From Ilyonectria destructans (lineage: Eukaryota; Ascomycota; Sordariomycetes; Hypocreales; Nectriaceae), in NCBI GenBank assembly GCA_020740775.1, contig JAHEWK010000018.1, positions 1,344,369 to 1,408,368 of the forward strand: 64,000 nt of DNA, given 5' to 3'. Each line of letters begins with the position of its first letter. The first letter of the stretch is position 1. The position numbers were made by a program, and so were the translations under genes. Shown in pieces: positions 33,591 through 45,564 of the stretch. The notes beneath the pieces are model-generated. The model was not told the DNA's origin. It was given only the letters and a program-made list of their open reading frames with translations, and made no database searches.

Positions 33591-34333
33591 GATTCGGTTC
33601 GGATTCGACAGCGGGCACCCAGGGGAGGATGCGGTTGGCGCGGTGTGGATGAAGTCGGGCGGCACGATGGATGTAGAGTTGAATTGGGTCGCAGGGAGGG
33701 TGTGTGGAGGCGATTGGGAAGCGGGAGAATCCACGGTTACGGCGCTTCTCGAGGTTTTAGAGACAAAGTGAAGCGACACCATCGAGCCATGACGTGAAAA
33801 TGCGCTTCAGCCGCGCTGCTGCAGTGGCGGCTGGGTGGTCCAATAGATGGGCCCTGGACCTGTACCAGGGGCCCCCACAGAGAGCTCTGCACTGGAGTGC
33901 TCTGGCGGTACCTGCTAGAGCTTGTTCGTCACAGCTTGGAAGTACCGGTCCAAGGCACCAGCGAGAGTGTCCACTGAGAGGTACCTCGGGCCTTCAGGCG
34001 TTGCGCCTACCGCCAGAGAGCCTTGCAGCGCCCCGCCGGATAATCACCAATCAACGGCCACGCCCCTACCTACGCCAGAGGTACTCCATAGCTGGTACCT
34101 ACCCTTACCTCATACCTCACCCCCATCAACCTCAACTTCGACCTTCGAGACTCTCTACTAACGCACCGAGGAACCGCCACCTTGTCCTCCCATCACAGCT
34201 CCCATCGAATCGATCACCGCCATCACTCCGCCGCCGAACGCGTCGTCGCATCCGCACACTCCTCCTAATTCAGCCCGATCCCTCTCCAGCATCATCGCTT
34301 CTCCCCGCCGCCATATCCCCCTCCACTATCACC
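33591..34333. promoter_or_regulatory. Divergent region, pet117 / vma10
   Basis: About 740 bp. GGTACC-centred hexamers recur (near 33908, 33980 and 34097), with related AGGTACT and AGTACCGG nearby. I cannot say whether this exceeds chance or which factor would bind. Confidence 0.4.
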
Positions 34334-34997
34334 ATGGTAAGCACAGAGCCCCCATTGCTTTCAGCCACACCCGAACTTCTCACCTAACCCGCCTCTCAGT
34401 CTGCCCAAAACTCGGCCGGTATCCAGACTCTTCTCGACGTACGTGCCGCCTCACCGACCAACTACGATTACCCAACTAATAAACCACCAGGCTGAACGAG
34501 ACGCTTCCAAGATTGTCCAGAAAGGTTAGTTCTAACTTTCACGTCTTTTATCTCGCTACATAACACTAACATGGTTATTCCCACAGCTCGGGAATGTAAG
34601 TTCCTCCGACCCTTCCACCCCTTCAGACGAACACGCCCAGTAACCACTTGCCTCTGCAGTCCGCACCAAGCGTGTCAGGGAAGCCCGTGATGAGGCCAAG
34701 CAAGAGATAGCCGATTACAAGTCCTCCAAGGAGGACGAGTACAAGCAGTTCGAGTCCGAGGTACGCCTTCTTTCCGCACACCTGGACTAAACTGGACGGT
34801 TCCCCATATCGCTGACCTGGTCATCATTCGTATAGCATAGCAAGGGCAACCAGGAGGCTGAGGCCGAGGCCAACCGAGAGGCTGAGGAGCAGATCAAGGA
34901 GATCCAGGCGGCCGGGAAGAAGAGCCAGGCCCAGGTTGTCAAGAACCTGCTCACCGCTGTCTTTGACGTCAAGCCCGTTCCCCCCTCTGCCGCTTGA
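34334..34997 (+). CDS. vma10: V-type proton ATPase subunit G (Vma10)
   Basis: Predicted exons are 34334-34336, 34400-34438, 34491-34524, 34587-34595, 34660-34760 and 34836-34997, giving 115 aa (yeast Vma10 is 114 aa). Subunit G forms the peripheral stalk of the vacuolar H+-ATPase with subunit E. The spliced protein reads MSAQNSAGIQTLLDAERDA, then KIVQKAREFRTKRVREARDE and a long Glu/Lys/Ala-rich coiled helix, as expected. The structure is striking: the first coding exon is just the ATG, and exon 4 is only 9 nt. Every intron has canonical GT...AG ends and all phases agree. A competing acceptor at 34840 gives a stop, so 34835 is preferred. It is convergent with the CTNNBL1-like gene, with 202 bp between stops. 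Confidence 0.93.
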
Positions 34998-35199
34998 GAG
35001 CAACCTACAAACAAATTCCCTGAGAGCCTAGCCAAAGCTCAGCTTCCGCCAGTGATAAACCAATCCCCGCGGCTCGCCAATTCGACCCGATGAGAGTGGA
35101 CAATGGAGGAAGAGGAGGAACGTGTGGAGACGGAAGACTCGCGCCAAACATGATCAATCCTCATGCGTCCCATCCATGGCGCAGCTTTTTAATACAAGT

Positions 35200-37083
35200 C
35201 TACTGAACGAAATCGACTAGAGTACCCAGCATATCCTTTGTGTCCTGGTTTTCCTCGGCCGTGTCTAGTGCCTCTAGCTGTTCCCTAAGCGTCGTGCCAA
35301 TCACTCCCAACTCCTCATCGCGCTCGGCGAGCAACTGCTTGATCTTCTTTTTAGCCCCATTATCCTCAGCTACCAACCAGGCTAGGACCTGATCAATCGT
35401 CTGTAGGATGAACAGCCCGGAGTCGATTCTCCTCGACAGCCATTCCAGTTCCGCATCTTCCCTGTCTTCTGTTGACAGAACTTTCCTCTCGGCCTCATTC
35501 TGCTGCTCAGCCCTTGCAACCCGTCCGCTGTAATCTCTCCGGAGCTTGATAAGTTTCGAAATCTTCTCGTAGTCCTTCTCCACGAATTTGGCCAGGGTCC
35601 GTATCCTCTCTGCTGAGTTGGCGGGCAGGAATCGGAGCATTGAGGCAAAGATACCAACCAGATGCTCCAGAATGCGGTGGTCATGGGTCTTCATGAAAAG
35701 GGTGAACATGGTTTTGAGACCGCCCGCCTCGACCACCTTCTGGCATACCTCAGTGCCGGTGTCGCCACCAATGGCATGGTCCAGGAGGCGCAGCGCAGGC
35801 GGCTTGCTCCTCTTACCCTCCTTCAACATGATGAGGCACAGTTCCACTCCCTCAGCCTCAGTGAGTTTAGCCTTGCCTGAGGCCTCGTCTGCAAGACAAG
35901 TCAAAGCCTCAAAGAGATTCTCCATGTACTCTTCCTCCTCGCCGCCCTTTTCCGGATCTCGTCTCCGGTAGGGGGCAACCAGTTGCAGCAGAACATCGAC
36001 AGCATTGAGGGACGTGAGCTGGGCACGGTTGGTGGAGGATGCCTGGGTCAGAATAGCCAGGATCTCTGCAGCATACTGCTTGTTTTGCGTCACAGAGTCC
36101 TCTTTTCGCTGGATGCGTTGCAGGAGCCATTCCAGCAGCTTGTCATCTTCTCCAACACGCTCGGCGGCAGATGGGCGAGAGCACAAGTTCTCTATCACGC
36201 CGAGAGCATGATAGATGCCACTCCGATCCGACTCGTCGTCTTCATTTAGCCGAGAGAAGTTGGACACCAAAAGCCCAAGCAGGTCCGAATCCATCATGGC
36301 ATCTACCAGGTTGTTCCACTGGGGTTCATCGGCCGGGACATCCTCGTCTGTCAACTCGCCCATAATCTCGATGGCATCAATGGCAATGTCTGTATTTTCG
36401 TGCGCTAGCAAACTAACCAGACTTGCGACGCATCCGGTCTTAACAAAGTCTGGGTAGAGGTCCGGGTGCTGGGACAATAGCGAGAGACCCTTGATGTCGG
36501 CATCCAGGTCGGCCTCGCTGCCGATGAACTTCTGCGGATCGTCTTCGAACTTGGCACGGAGCTCGGCGTTCTTGGTGATGCGCTTCTCAAAGTTTAGGGC
36601 GGTTTTGCGCAGCCACGCTGCATCAATCTTTTCTGGCGCGACTCCGGCGTCAGCGTCGTCGACGTAGTCGAGGATCTCTGACTCTTGCTTGGTGATTCCT
36701 CCACCAAAGAAGCGATCTTCGTCATCATCGGGGGGTAGATCAGGACCGAAGTCGTCGTTCTCATCGCTGTCGGGGGGCGGCGCAGGACCAGCTTCGATAT
36801 CATCCTCGCCGGGTTCTGCGCCGTCAACTCGGGCGTGACGGTTGGAGCCGTTGGCGCTCAGCTTGGCCGACTTGTATATTTCATCTAGATTCAGTGGTGC
36901 GGTTAGCAAGTGTTGGGCTTGACCGGTGTGAGATTCGAGGTGGACATACTTGGATCTCGGACGGGATCCAGCTTGCGCTTGGAGGAGATGCCCGAGTTCT
37001 GTAAGCTTGTTAGAGTGACGATTCATGATATCAAAGTCAAAGACTAGCGAACGAACCTTAAAGATGTCGTCTACACTCGCCAT
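35200..37083 (-). CDS. CTNNBL1: CTNNBL1-type armadillo/HEAT-repeat protein (beta-catenin-like protein 1)
   Basis: Exons are 37083-37057, 36998-36950 and 36884-35200, giving 586 aa (human CTNNBL1 is 563 aa). Introns are 58 and 65 bp. The spliced N-terminus MASVDDIFKNSGISSKRKLD followed by PVRDPNEIYKSAKLS matches the family, whereas the unspliced frame does not. An acidic Pro-rich stretch (about 55-90) precedes the armadillo-like core (for example CVASLVSLLAHENTDIAIDA, GVIENLCSRPS, NLFEALTCLAD, LKTMFTLFMKTHDHRILEH). A C-terminal helical region ends MLGTLVDFVQ. The human protein associates with the Prp19/CDC5L spliceosomal complex, so a splicing role is inferred here. It is divergent from the MIT-domain gene. 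Confidence 0.93.
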   Translation of the reverse strand: MASVDDIFKVRSLVFDFDIMNRHSNKLTELGHLLQAQAGSRPRSKYVHLESHTGQAQHLLTAPLNLDEIYKSAKLSANGSNRHARVDGAEPGEDDIEAGPAPPPDSDENDDFGPDLPPDDDEDRFFGGGITKQESEILDYVDDADAGVAPEKIDAAWLRKTALNFEKRITKNAELRAKFEDDPQKFIGSEADLDADIKGLSLLSQHPDLYPDFVKTGCVASLVSLLAHENTDIAIDAIEIMGELTDEDVPADEPQWNNLVDAMMDSDLLGLLVSNFSRLNEDDESDRSGIYHALGVIENLCSRPSAAERVGEDDKLLEWLLQRIQRKEDSVTQNKQYAAEILAILTQASSTNRAQLTSLNAVDVLLQLVAPYRRRDPEKGGEEEEYMENLFEALTCLADEASGKAKLTEAEGVELCLIMLKEGKRSKPPALRLLDHAIGGDTGTEVCQKVVEAGGLKTMFTLFMKTHDHRILEHLVGIFASMLRFLPANSAERIRTLAKFVEKDYEKISKLIKLRRDYSGRVARAEQQNEAERKVLSTEDREDAELEWLSRRIDSGLFILQTIDQVLAWLVAEDNGAKKKIKQLLAERDEELGVIGTTLREQLEALDTAEENQDTKDMLGTLVDFVQ

Positions 37084-38244
37084 TTTTGCGATCCAATTTG
37101 CGGACCGACTGGACGTCGCATGGAAGGGTTCCTCCGTTAGCCAAAATAGACGACGTGAAAGGATGACGGCAAGCACGCGCCGCGAGGCGAGTATCAGAGG
37201 TACCTTCCTGTGGCTGACTTCCTGCCGAAAGCTCCAAGGCTGCCAGGGCTGGTCCCCCGTTTGATGCATGACTCCCCTTTTTTGTGGCTGAGCTTTAGCA
37301 ATACAATGTAGACAGTGCAGAGTTCGAGAGGCGCTAAGCTTGACCTAATAGACGCACGGTGCGATCCACTGTATGCCGTGGTGCGTGCACGAACACGTGT
37401 GGCCCACAGCATGTACCCCTTTGACACCACTATCGGCCACCACAGGCCCAATGAGTCCCTCCAGCGCGTCCGAGACGCCACTGCTCACTGACGCCACTGA
37501 AATTCTGGATCCACCAAGGTAAAGCTGCCATAAGGTAGGCTAGGTTCCCTGGCGGCGCATGGCAACCCTCACACCAGGCCCCAATCCTAACCGGGACTGG
37601 GTCCTGTGTCCTTTCGGAGAAGTAGTAATGGAAGTGGAAGGGAAGGCACGTTCCGCCGTTGCCAACTACCAACCAAACGGATGCAGGTACCACTCGGTCC
37701 ATCCCCTGACATGGGCATCCAGCCTGCCAGCCTGCCCTCTCGCCCGGTCTTAGTCCTTGGGTCGTCTCGTCTCGGATTCTCTATCCATGTGTTTCACTGA
37801 ATCGCAGACTCGTCACCACCACCCAAAAGGCCGCCCATTCCAGCATTCCTTCTCTTCTGCATTGAGCAAAGCGAACGACCGATCCAGCGGCGTGAACCGT
37901 AATGCGCTGCGCTGCGGTCTGCCTCTGCACCTTAACGCGCCACAGTCCGCAAGCGCTGTACCACGTTGTACCTGCTGTGTTGTGCAGTCCGTGGCCTTGT
38001 CGAAAGCGGGCCATTAGCCCACACCCAGAACGACCAAACTCCACGAGCCACCAGTGAGCACCGCTAGCAGCAACCCGCCAGCACACCGACCACCAGACTT
38101 GGCCCGATTGATAGTGTCTCGTCGACTGGAAAGGGGGGGGATTGTCCACTTTGGTTTGGTTCGACTCGCGCAGTACCGCACCGCACTGCACCGGATCCGA
38201 CTCGACTTGACTCGACCCGACCCGACTTGCGGCGTAGACAGAGG
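37084..38244. promoter_or_regulatory. Divergent region, CTNNBL1-like / MIT-domain gene
   Basis: About 1.16 kb. Close to the MIT-gene start there is a degenerate 5-bp CTCGA/CCCGA repeat (about 38201-38228). No further gene is recognised. Confidence 0.5.
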
Positions 38245-41200
38245 ATGCCGGAGGCTCGTCTCTCCTCTTCCCACGACCTGATCGCGTCCTCCTCCTCCTC
38301 CTCCACTGTCGCCGTTCCCGTCCCCGTCGAGCTCCCGTGGACCCTCTCCGCCTCTGCGTCCACTAACTCGCACCTCCATCATCAACAACAACACCACTAC
38401 CAACACCACCAACACCACCAGCACCCCAATCCCGACCCCTCGAGACCAGCGAACCCGCCTTCGCTGTCCTTCTACCATCCAACCTCGCCAAACCCCGACT
38501 CCTTTGCTGGTCGCGCCGCCGCTCGCCCTCCTCGGAGTTCCTCCTTGCTACCACCACCGCATATCGCGCCGGCCTCGCAACCCAGCTCTCTCGGAGCTTC
38601 GCGCCAGCAGTCGCCCATCGCCGGTCACCGCTTGCACCCTCAAACTCCTCCTCGATCCTCCCACAGCGCCGCCGCTTCCCGTTCGCCCACCAACAACCCC
38701 GCTGAGGTCTCTTGGCTTCTAAACCGCTGGTCAACTTCTACCACTGGGTCCAACCGCACCTCCCAGGTGCCCCAGCGCGCGACTCATTCCCGCTTTGGTT
38801 CCCGTGGAAGCGTCGATGCGATCAGTTTTCTCAACCAATCTCCACCGACCACGAGACCATCGCCCAGAAAACTCCAAAAGAATCGACGACCCAGCGTTTC
38901 TTCCAGCTCGAGACCGCACGACCTCCCAGCGCCTGCACCATCATCGGAGGATAGTCAACCCCCGCGGACACTACCCCCGATCGCCTCATTATCCCCATTG
39001 GAGCCTCCCAACCTTAGCGAATATCTCCAACTCGGAGTAGAAGGGGCTGGCCCTGGTTTGACTGAGCGCCGACTACTAAGTGTCGCCCGCCAGGAGAGTC
39101 AGTCCCTCATTCCACCAGGTACCGCCGAATCGACAGACCAAATCACCACAGCTGCGTTTGCACGCCCCGGCTCTACTGCGGTTCACCAACCTATGATGCC
39201 TTACGACTACGAAGTAGAGGCACATATGCCTCGGGGTCATTCCCGAAGTCGTTCGGGAAAGGGTAGTCATGAGAAGAGCCGTGGTACCAAGCCTGCATCC
39301 CAGAAAGCCATGCTCTCCAGAGCCTTGCAAAAAGCCAACACGGCAGTTCAGCTTGACAATGCCCAAAACTTTGAGGGCGCACGAGAGGCCTATGCCGAGG
39401 CGTGCGAGCTTCTTCGGCAGGTTCTCCAGAAGACGACGGGCGACGAGGATAAGCGAAAGCTTGAAGCAATTGTAAGTTGGATCTCCTGATCTTAGCTAGA
39501 ACCTCATTAATCCATCATCCCCCCTCACAGCGACGCACATACACCAGCCGAATCGAGGAACTTGATCAGATAGCGCCTTGGCTAGATGAGGACACAAAGG
39601 CGCTTCCGTCACGCCCCGATAGCGAGTTCCGTCGCCCAGACTCAGAGTCCATGCTCCACCTCGACGACGAAGAAGCTGAGGAAGTCGCGGTTTTTGAGAC
39701 AGCAACCATCACGAGAGTAATCAGGGACGACAGTCGAAGTCCCCAGCCGCCACATGTGGCCCCCTCTCCATCACGGCGAGCAAATAAACCGAAACCGATC
39801 GTTACCACCCTCACCCCAGAACCTGGCCTTCTCCAATCCTCCTTCTCACGGTCACCCATTCACCTTAGGTCACCCGATCCTTTCTTACTACAGAGACCCT
39901 CTGAATATCCCTACATGCCGGCACCTTTGTCACCACGCCGGCCGCCATCTCCGCCAAGAGCCAAAGAAGATATGGACGCGCCAGTTCCGTCTGATTTCGC
40001 CGTGGCTACAGCTCACCCCGTCGAGCCCAAAGATGCTCCGCACCATGGACGAGAAGACAGCCTGAATTCTTGGCTAGATCCCATTGATGAGTCGGGCGGC
40101 TCAACGTCCTCCTCAGTTCACTCGCGCACGTCATCTCTAGGTTTCAGAAGGAAGCATATCCGGGCTGCCAGCGGTAATACTGAGGCCGAATTCGATACAG
40201 CGCTTGATGCTGCGATTGAAGCTGCGTACGACGAAGGCTATGAACCAATGAGTCCGACTGAGGGTTATCGACCGAACAACATGGACGAGCCCAACGAGGA
40301 AGCTGTAGCCAACGCCCTACGGAAGGTCGAGATCGCCCGCGAGCGGGTGAGGCAAACCGAACAAGAAGCCCTTGATATTGTTACCGAAATGGAGAGACAA
40401 CGGCAACCCCAACATCCACTTCCACAAGATGGCCACAATGTTCCTGAGGATTTCTTTGATGACAACTCATCGGACGAGGAAGAGAGGATCCTAGAGGAGA
40501 TGGCGCGCGACTACGGCATTGAGCAATTCGCCATGGATCCCATGCAGAGGCCATCAATTCCCCGCGAATCGGATTCGAGTGGCCGAACTATGCGGACTTG
40601 GCATAGCTCATCGGGCTCGAATCCTCCCACGACAGCAACCTCACTCTCCACCGTAACGGAGATGCCCCCCCCTTTCCCGGGTATGCCAACGGCCCCAGCT
40701 GCACCACCACCGACGGGATCGCTGCCAGAGCTACCTCCACCGCGGCCGTCGTCATCGGCGCAATCTGTACGAAACCGTCGGCTGTCGGGACAAAACCCGA
40801 AACAGCTCAAGATTGAAACAGCGAAGCTCGGTCCTCCTCTTACCCAACATTCAGAAGATATCACACCAGCAAAATCTGCCGCTACAGATGTACAGGACAC
40901 TACTATTCCAGCTAGCGTAGGCTCACGGTCGGCGACTGGCTTCCGCAGGCCGTCGTCACCACCACTGTGGGAAGCAAGCCCATCTGACGACCTCCAGCCT
41001 CCGGCCTCGCCATTTAGGCATCTGGGGCCCGTTGACGAGGATGACAATACTGCAGGGCGTTCTTCGTCGCCAAACGTGTCAAGATTGAGGAAGAACTTTT
41101 CATCATCAAGTTTAAGGAGCATGAAGAGTCGCAACATGTCAATCACGAATCTAGATGATAACTCAGATATGTCCCCGGGGACTCCGTCAAGTAATACGCC

Positions 41201-42281
41201 GTTTGGGACTTCGCGGACACCAGCTGTCCCAGCACTCCCCACTCCCTTGGCAGCTGCTTTCCGAGACAGGCTAGATACAGCCGCAGCTGGTCTTTCTCTC
41301 TTTGACGACAACTTCCACTCCCCAACCATTCCTGGATCACCCAACTCAATTACTCCGGATGTGCCTGTGCCTCTGGAGCCCTGTCCGACTGACTTCATGC
41401 TGAGGCCATTTTGGCTGATGCGATGCCTATACCAGACCCTAGCACACCCCCGGGGAGGCTACCTGAGTAGCAAGCTGTTCGTGCCGAGGGAGGTTTGGCG
41501 AGTCAAAGGTGTGAAGCTGAAGAACATTGAAGACAAGGTTGCCAACTGCGACTTCCTTACTGCCGCCCTCCTCAAGATTGCCAAAGTCGACACGTTTGAT
41601 GCAGACGCTGTTCTAGTGGAGATGCAATCTCTAGAGGGCGTCCTTGAGCAAGTTCAGTCGGCACTGACCCGCAAGCTAGGGAATGAGGTCGGAGTTCAGG
41701 GCTCAGCAACGCTCTTCAAGGACGCATCAATTGGCGCAGATGGGGATGCCGGGACTGGCATGCCACGTTCCTCTAGTGTGTCGGGCAAGTCGGCATTTTC
41801 ATGGCGACGCCTGCGTTCTAAGAACTCTGCCGTTGGCCTGGGAGGGTCATACAACAGCAAGTCCGTAGGACCAGATGCTAGCAATATCCCAGGCATCCCT
41901 AGTCTGCCTATGACAGGGCACCCGACAAGCCGGCCTGCGAAGCGGGATCTAACACAGGCACAGTTTACGGGTCCGAATGCGATGTATATGAGCTCGCTTG
42001 CGCGCCTCTTTGATGCTGCCCAAGCCATTGGTGAGTCCTGGCTCAAAGGCAACGATGTACAAGTGTCTAGTCATGCTAATGCAAGTCGTTTAGATCAAAT
42101 CGCAAGGCAGGTCGAAGACCCTGGCTTGCGTCATGCCGACAAGACGCAGGTCGGTCTGGAACTATGCACGCGGCACGCGGCGGAGTTCTTTGGGTTCTAC
42201 GTGTGCCGGTTCGTGCTATCGGACTTAGGGATGCTCTTAGACAAATTCATCAAGCGCGGAAGCGAATGGGTTCTGACATGA
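38245..42281 (+). CDS. Large MIT-domain protein, fungal, function unknown
   Basis: Preferred exons are 38245-39471, 39531-42030 and 42094-42281, giving 1304 aa. The N-terminal 330 residues are low-complexity (Ser/Pro/His/Gln). The MIT domain, a three-helix bundle (LSRALQKANTAVQLDNAQNF, EGAREAYAEACELLRQVL, YTSRIEELDQI), spans about 340-425 and is interrupted by the first intron (59 bp). A long disordered region follows. A conserved-looking C-terminal module starts near PFWLMRCLYQTLAHPRGGYL and runs through VWRVKGVKLKNIEDKV to the end. MIT domains usually bind ESCRT-III tails, so an endosomal or membrane-remodelling link is plausible but unproven. The last intron (63 bp, GTGAGT, branch GCTAAT, TTTAG) is a multiple of three; retention adds 21 in-frame residues. 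The ATG at 38245 was chosen as the first ATG in frame. Confidence 0.85.
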
Positions 42282-43085
42282 TACGAATGAGATGGATGTA
42301 TGGATGGATGGATGGGTTGCAAATGATATGATGGAAGGCTGGAGTGAGTGGATATGTTTGGGTCAAGCGACGGAGACGCCTTGTATCTCAAGCCAGACCG
42401 CGTGCGTGGAGAGAGTCGATACCCCAGTGACGTTTTATTCTGTTTCTAGTACCTAGGGGCAAGGGTGATAATAACCTCCCAATGGGACACTCAGTCCGTA
42501 TATACCATTGTTTATGAGCCTAGAGGGTTGTAAATGGCACGTTGTGTAATGAATCCGCATGCATTAAACTCAAGTGTTTCCGATCTTGCGCGTCGGCCTG
42601 GTTAGCTCGTAAATTAATCCTTCATATTTCTGATAGAACAACCCCGATTGTCCCCTCATAGGTCAGCGAGAACCACAGGTTACTTAAGCAGTTGTCGTCA
42701 AGAAGAGTCAGTCACGCGCCTAGGCCTAAATTAGTTTTAACTTGTATTCATGTCTGAGTACGGATAGATCGAGACAAAGACAGAGTGCCAAGCCCCGGTG
42801 ATCCATGTAGACCAACCACATATGGATAAGCGTCAGTCACGATGGAGCCTCAATGTCTGGGGTATGTACTTACCGGTACTCAAACCGGACCATTCGAGAC
42901 GTCTCGGTACGTCTCGTTCATTGGATGGATCCCGACCCCAAATTCTTGGCTTCGAGGATTGAGAGACAGATTTTAAAGCTTCATCATCCGACATCCTACA
43001 GCCCGCCAATCTGACTTCCTAGTCCCCAGACCGACTTCGGATGCGCCTCCAAATGCACCTCTCCAACAACAAAGTCTAGGTCTCA
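42282..43085. other. Intergenic region between the MIT-domain gene and guf1
   Basis: About 800 bp, moderately AT-rich in the middle. It starts with an imperfect GGAT repeat (about 42293-42316). The guf1 promoter must be in the distal part. No further gene is recognised. Confidence 0.5.
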
Positions 43086-45360
43086 ATGAGCCTGGCTTGG
43101 AGCGCTGGGCGAGCCTGGACGCGGCAATGTCTCCCGCAAGCTCGACAATGGTCGAGCTGCCGCCGCGCCGTCGCTCTGCTTACCCTTCCCTCACGATTCC
43201 CACCTCGACGCGCATTCGCTGTCAAAGCGGTACCAAAACCGACGCCCTCTGAACTCGAGGCTCGCATCTCCGCCATCCCGATTGACCGATACCGGAACTT
43301 CTGCATCGTCGCCCACATCGACCATGGCAAGAGCACGCTGAGCGATCGTCTGCTGGAACACACGGGCACCATCTCGGCCAGCGACAGCAACAAGCAGATC
43401 CTGGTGCGCACATCCCATTGGGTTCCCATTGGGTTCCCATTCTCACCTCGGATATGGCTACATACAAACACGGAGACACGGCAAAACTGACACACTTGCT
43501 GGTAGGACAAACTTGACGTCGAGCGGGAGCGTGGCATCACCGTCAAGGCTCAGACATGCACCATGATCTATAACCACCACGGCCAAGACTACCTCCTCCA
43601 TCTCGTCGATACGCCAGGCCACGTCGACTTCCGCGCCGAGGTCACTCGCTCCTATGCCAGCTGCGGTGGTGCCCTGCTGCTTGTGGATGCAACCCAGGGC
43701 ATCCAGGCGCAGACGGTGTCCAACTTCCACCTCGCCTTCGCCCAGGATCTTGACCTGGTCCCCGTCGTCAACAAGATCGATATGCCTGCAGCTGATGTGC
43801 CTCGGGTCCTGGAACAGATGGAGAACACATTCGAGCTGGACCCCAAGGACGCCATTCTGCTGAGCGCAAAGACAGGCAAGGGTGTCCCTGCCGTGCTACC
43901 AGCTGTCATTGAGCGCATCCCTCCTCCTGAAGGCGACCAAAAGAAGCCGCTAAAAATGCTTTTGGTGGACTCATGGTACGACAATTTCCGCGGCGTGGTA
44001 CTCCTCGTCAGGGTCTTTGACGGCGTGATCAGTGCTGGCGACAACGTTGTCTCCCTCGGCACTGGCATGAAGTACACTGTGGGCCAGGTTGGCATACAAT
44101 ATCCGCATGCGACGCCGCAACAGGTTCTCCGCGCTGGCCAGGTAGGCTACGTCTATTTCAACCCGGGCATGAAGAGGATCCAGGATGCGAAGCTCGGCGA
44201 CACATTCACCACCCTCAACGCCGAGGACGAGGTCGAGCCACTTCCAGGCTTCGAAGAACCCAAACCCATGGTATTCGTCGCAGCCTTTCCCACCGACCAA
44301 AGCGACTACGGCCGACTGGCCGACAGCATCACTCAGCTTGTGCTCAACGATCGCAGCGTCACGTTGCAAAAGGACCACTCTGAGGCGTTGGGGGCGGGCT
44401 GGCGATTAGGCTTCCTCGGAAGCTTGCACTGCTCTGTCTTCCAGGATCGTCTAAGACAGGAACACGGGCGCAGCGTTATCCTTACGGAGCCCAGTGTGCC
44501 GACTAAGATTGTTTGGGCTGACGGGTCCGAGGAGGTCGTGCAGAACCCGGCTCTGTTCCCCGACCAGAGTCATCCACGTATCCGCGGCGCCCAGCTCTAT
44601 GAGCCGTAAGTGTTGATTCATCCCTTCACCCATGTTACTTCAGTTCATCCTTAATCCCTATTCCAGGTACGTCAAGTGTACAGTTACGCTGCCAGAAGAA
44701 TACCTTGGGAGAGTCATCGAGCTTTGCGAGGCCAATCGGGGAGAGCAACAAAGCATTGAGTTCTTCAACACGACGCAAGTTATTCTGGTATACGATATAC
44801 CCTCGGCCCAGCTGGTTGATGATCTCTTTGGGAAATTGAAGAGTGCTACGTATATACCCTCGCCCCACTGTGGTAACTAGGCATCTTGGCGCTGATATAT
44901 CACATACAGCAAGGGGTATGCCACGTTGGACTACGAAGACTCGGGATGGCGACAGAGCCACCTGGTCAAGCTTCAGCTGTTAGTCAATCGGCAACCAGTT
45001 GATGCGATCAGTCGCGTTGTGCACAGCACGCAGGTCGACCGTCTTGGGCGCCACTGGGTGACCAAGTTCAAGCAGCATGTCGACCGCCAAATGTTTGGTA
45101 AGTTATAACCATTGACAACATAGCCTGCATCGCTAACGCCTATACCAGAGGTCGTGATTCAGGCAACAGTCGGAAGCCGAATCGTGGCGCGCGAGACCAT
45201 CAAACCTTTCCGCAAGGACGTGCTTGCAAAGCTTCACGCTGCTGACGTTTCGAGAAGACGGAAACTATTGGAGAAACAAAAGGAGGGAAGGAAGCGACTG
45301 AGAGCCGTTGGAAACGTTATCATTGACCAGTCAGCCTTTCAGAGCTTTTTGTCAAAGTGA
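43086..45360 (+). CDS. guf1: Mitochondrial translation GTPase Guf1 (LepA/EF4 family)
   Basis: Exons are 43086-43403, 43506-44605, 44667-44849, 44910-45097 and 45149-45360, giving 666 aa. Introns are 102, 61, 60 and 51 bp. The basic, hydrophobic N-terminus (about 1-45, rich in Arg and no acidic residue) fits a mitochondrial presequence. G-domain motifs are AHIDHGKS (G1, about 77-84), the RGIT switch-I segment, DTPGH (G3) and NKID (G4). The EF4-specific parts [20 protein letters not shown] and the C-terminal domain ([45 protein letters not shown]) follow. LepA/Guf1 associates with ribosomes and supports mitochondrial protein synthesis under stress. The first intron's donor is GTGCGC, unusual but required for the frame. 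Confidence 0.95.
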
Positions 45361-45564
45361 TTGCGAGCATCGTCTCCTGGAGGGAATATGAGGGAATGTG
45401 ACAAGATTAGAGTGTTTAAAAGCAATAGATACCCAGCTCAGTGTCCATTTCTCCCTCCCGCGTGCAGGTGCTCGGTCTATTCTAAAGCTTGTATATCTTC
45501 GTCTAATGATTTCATCATGTGCCGGCAGCTTAGAAAGAAGTAGAGAGGCGAGGACGTGTCCCTT

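Noticed and set aside
40511..41398. 295-codon open frame antisense to the MIT-domain gene
   Set aside because: It mirrors a codon-biased low-complexity coding region and has no domain or independent exon structure.
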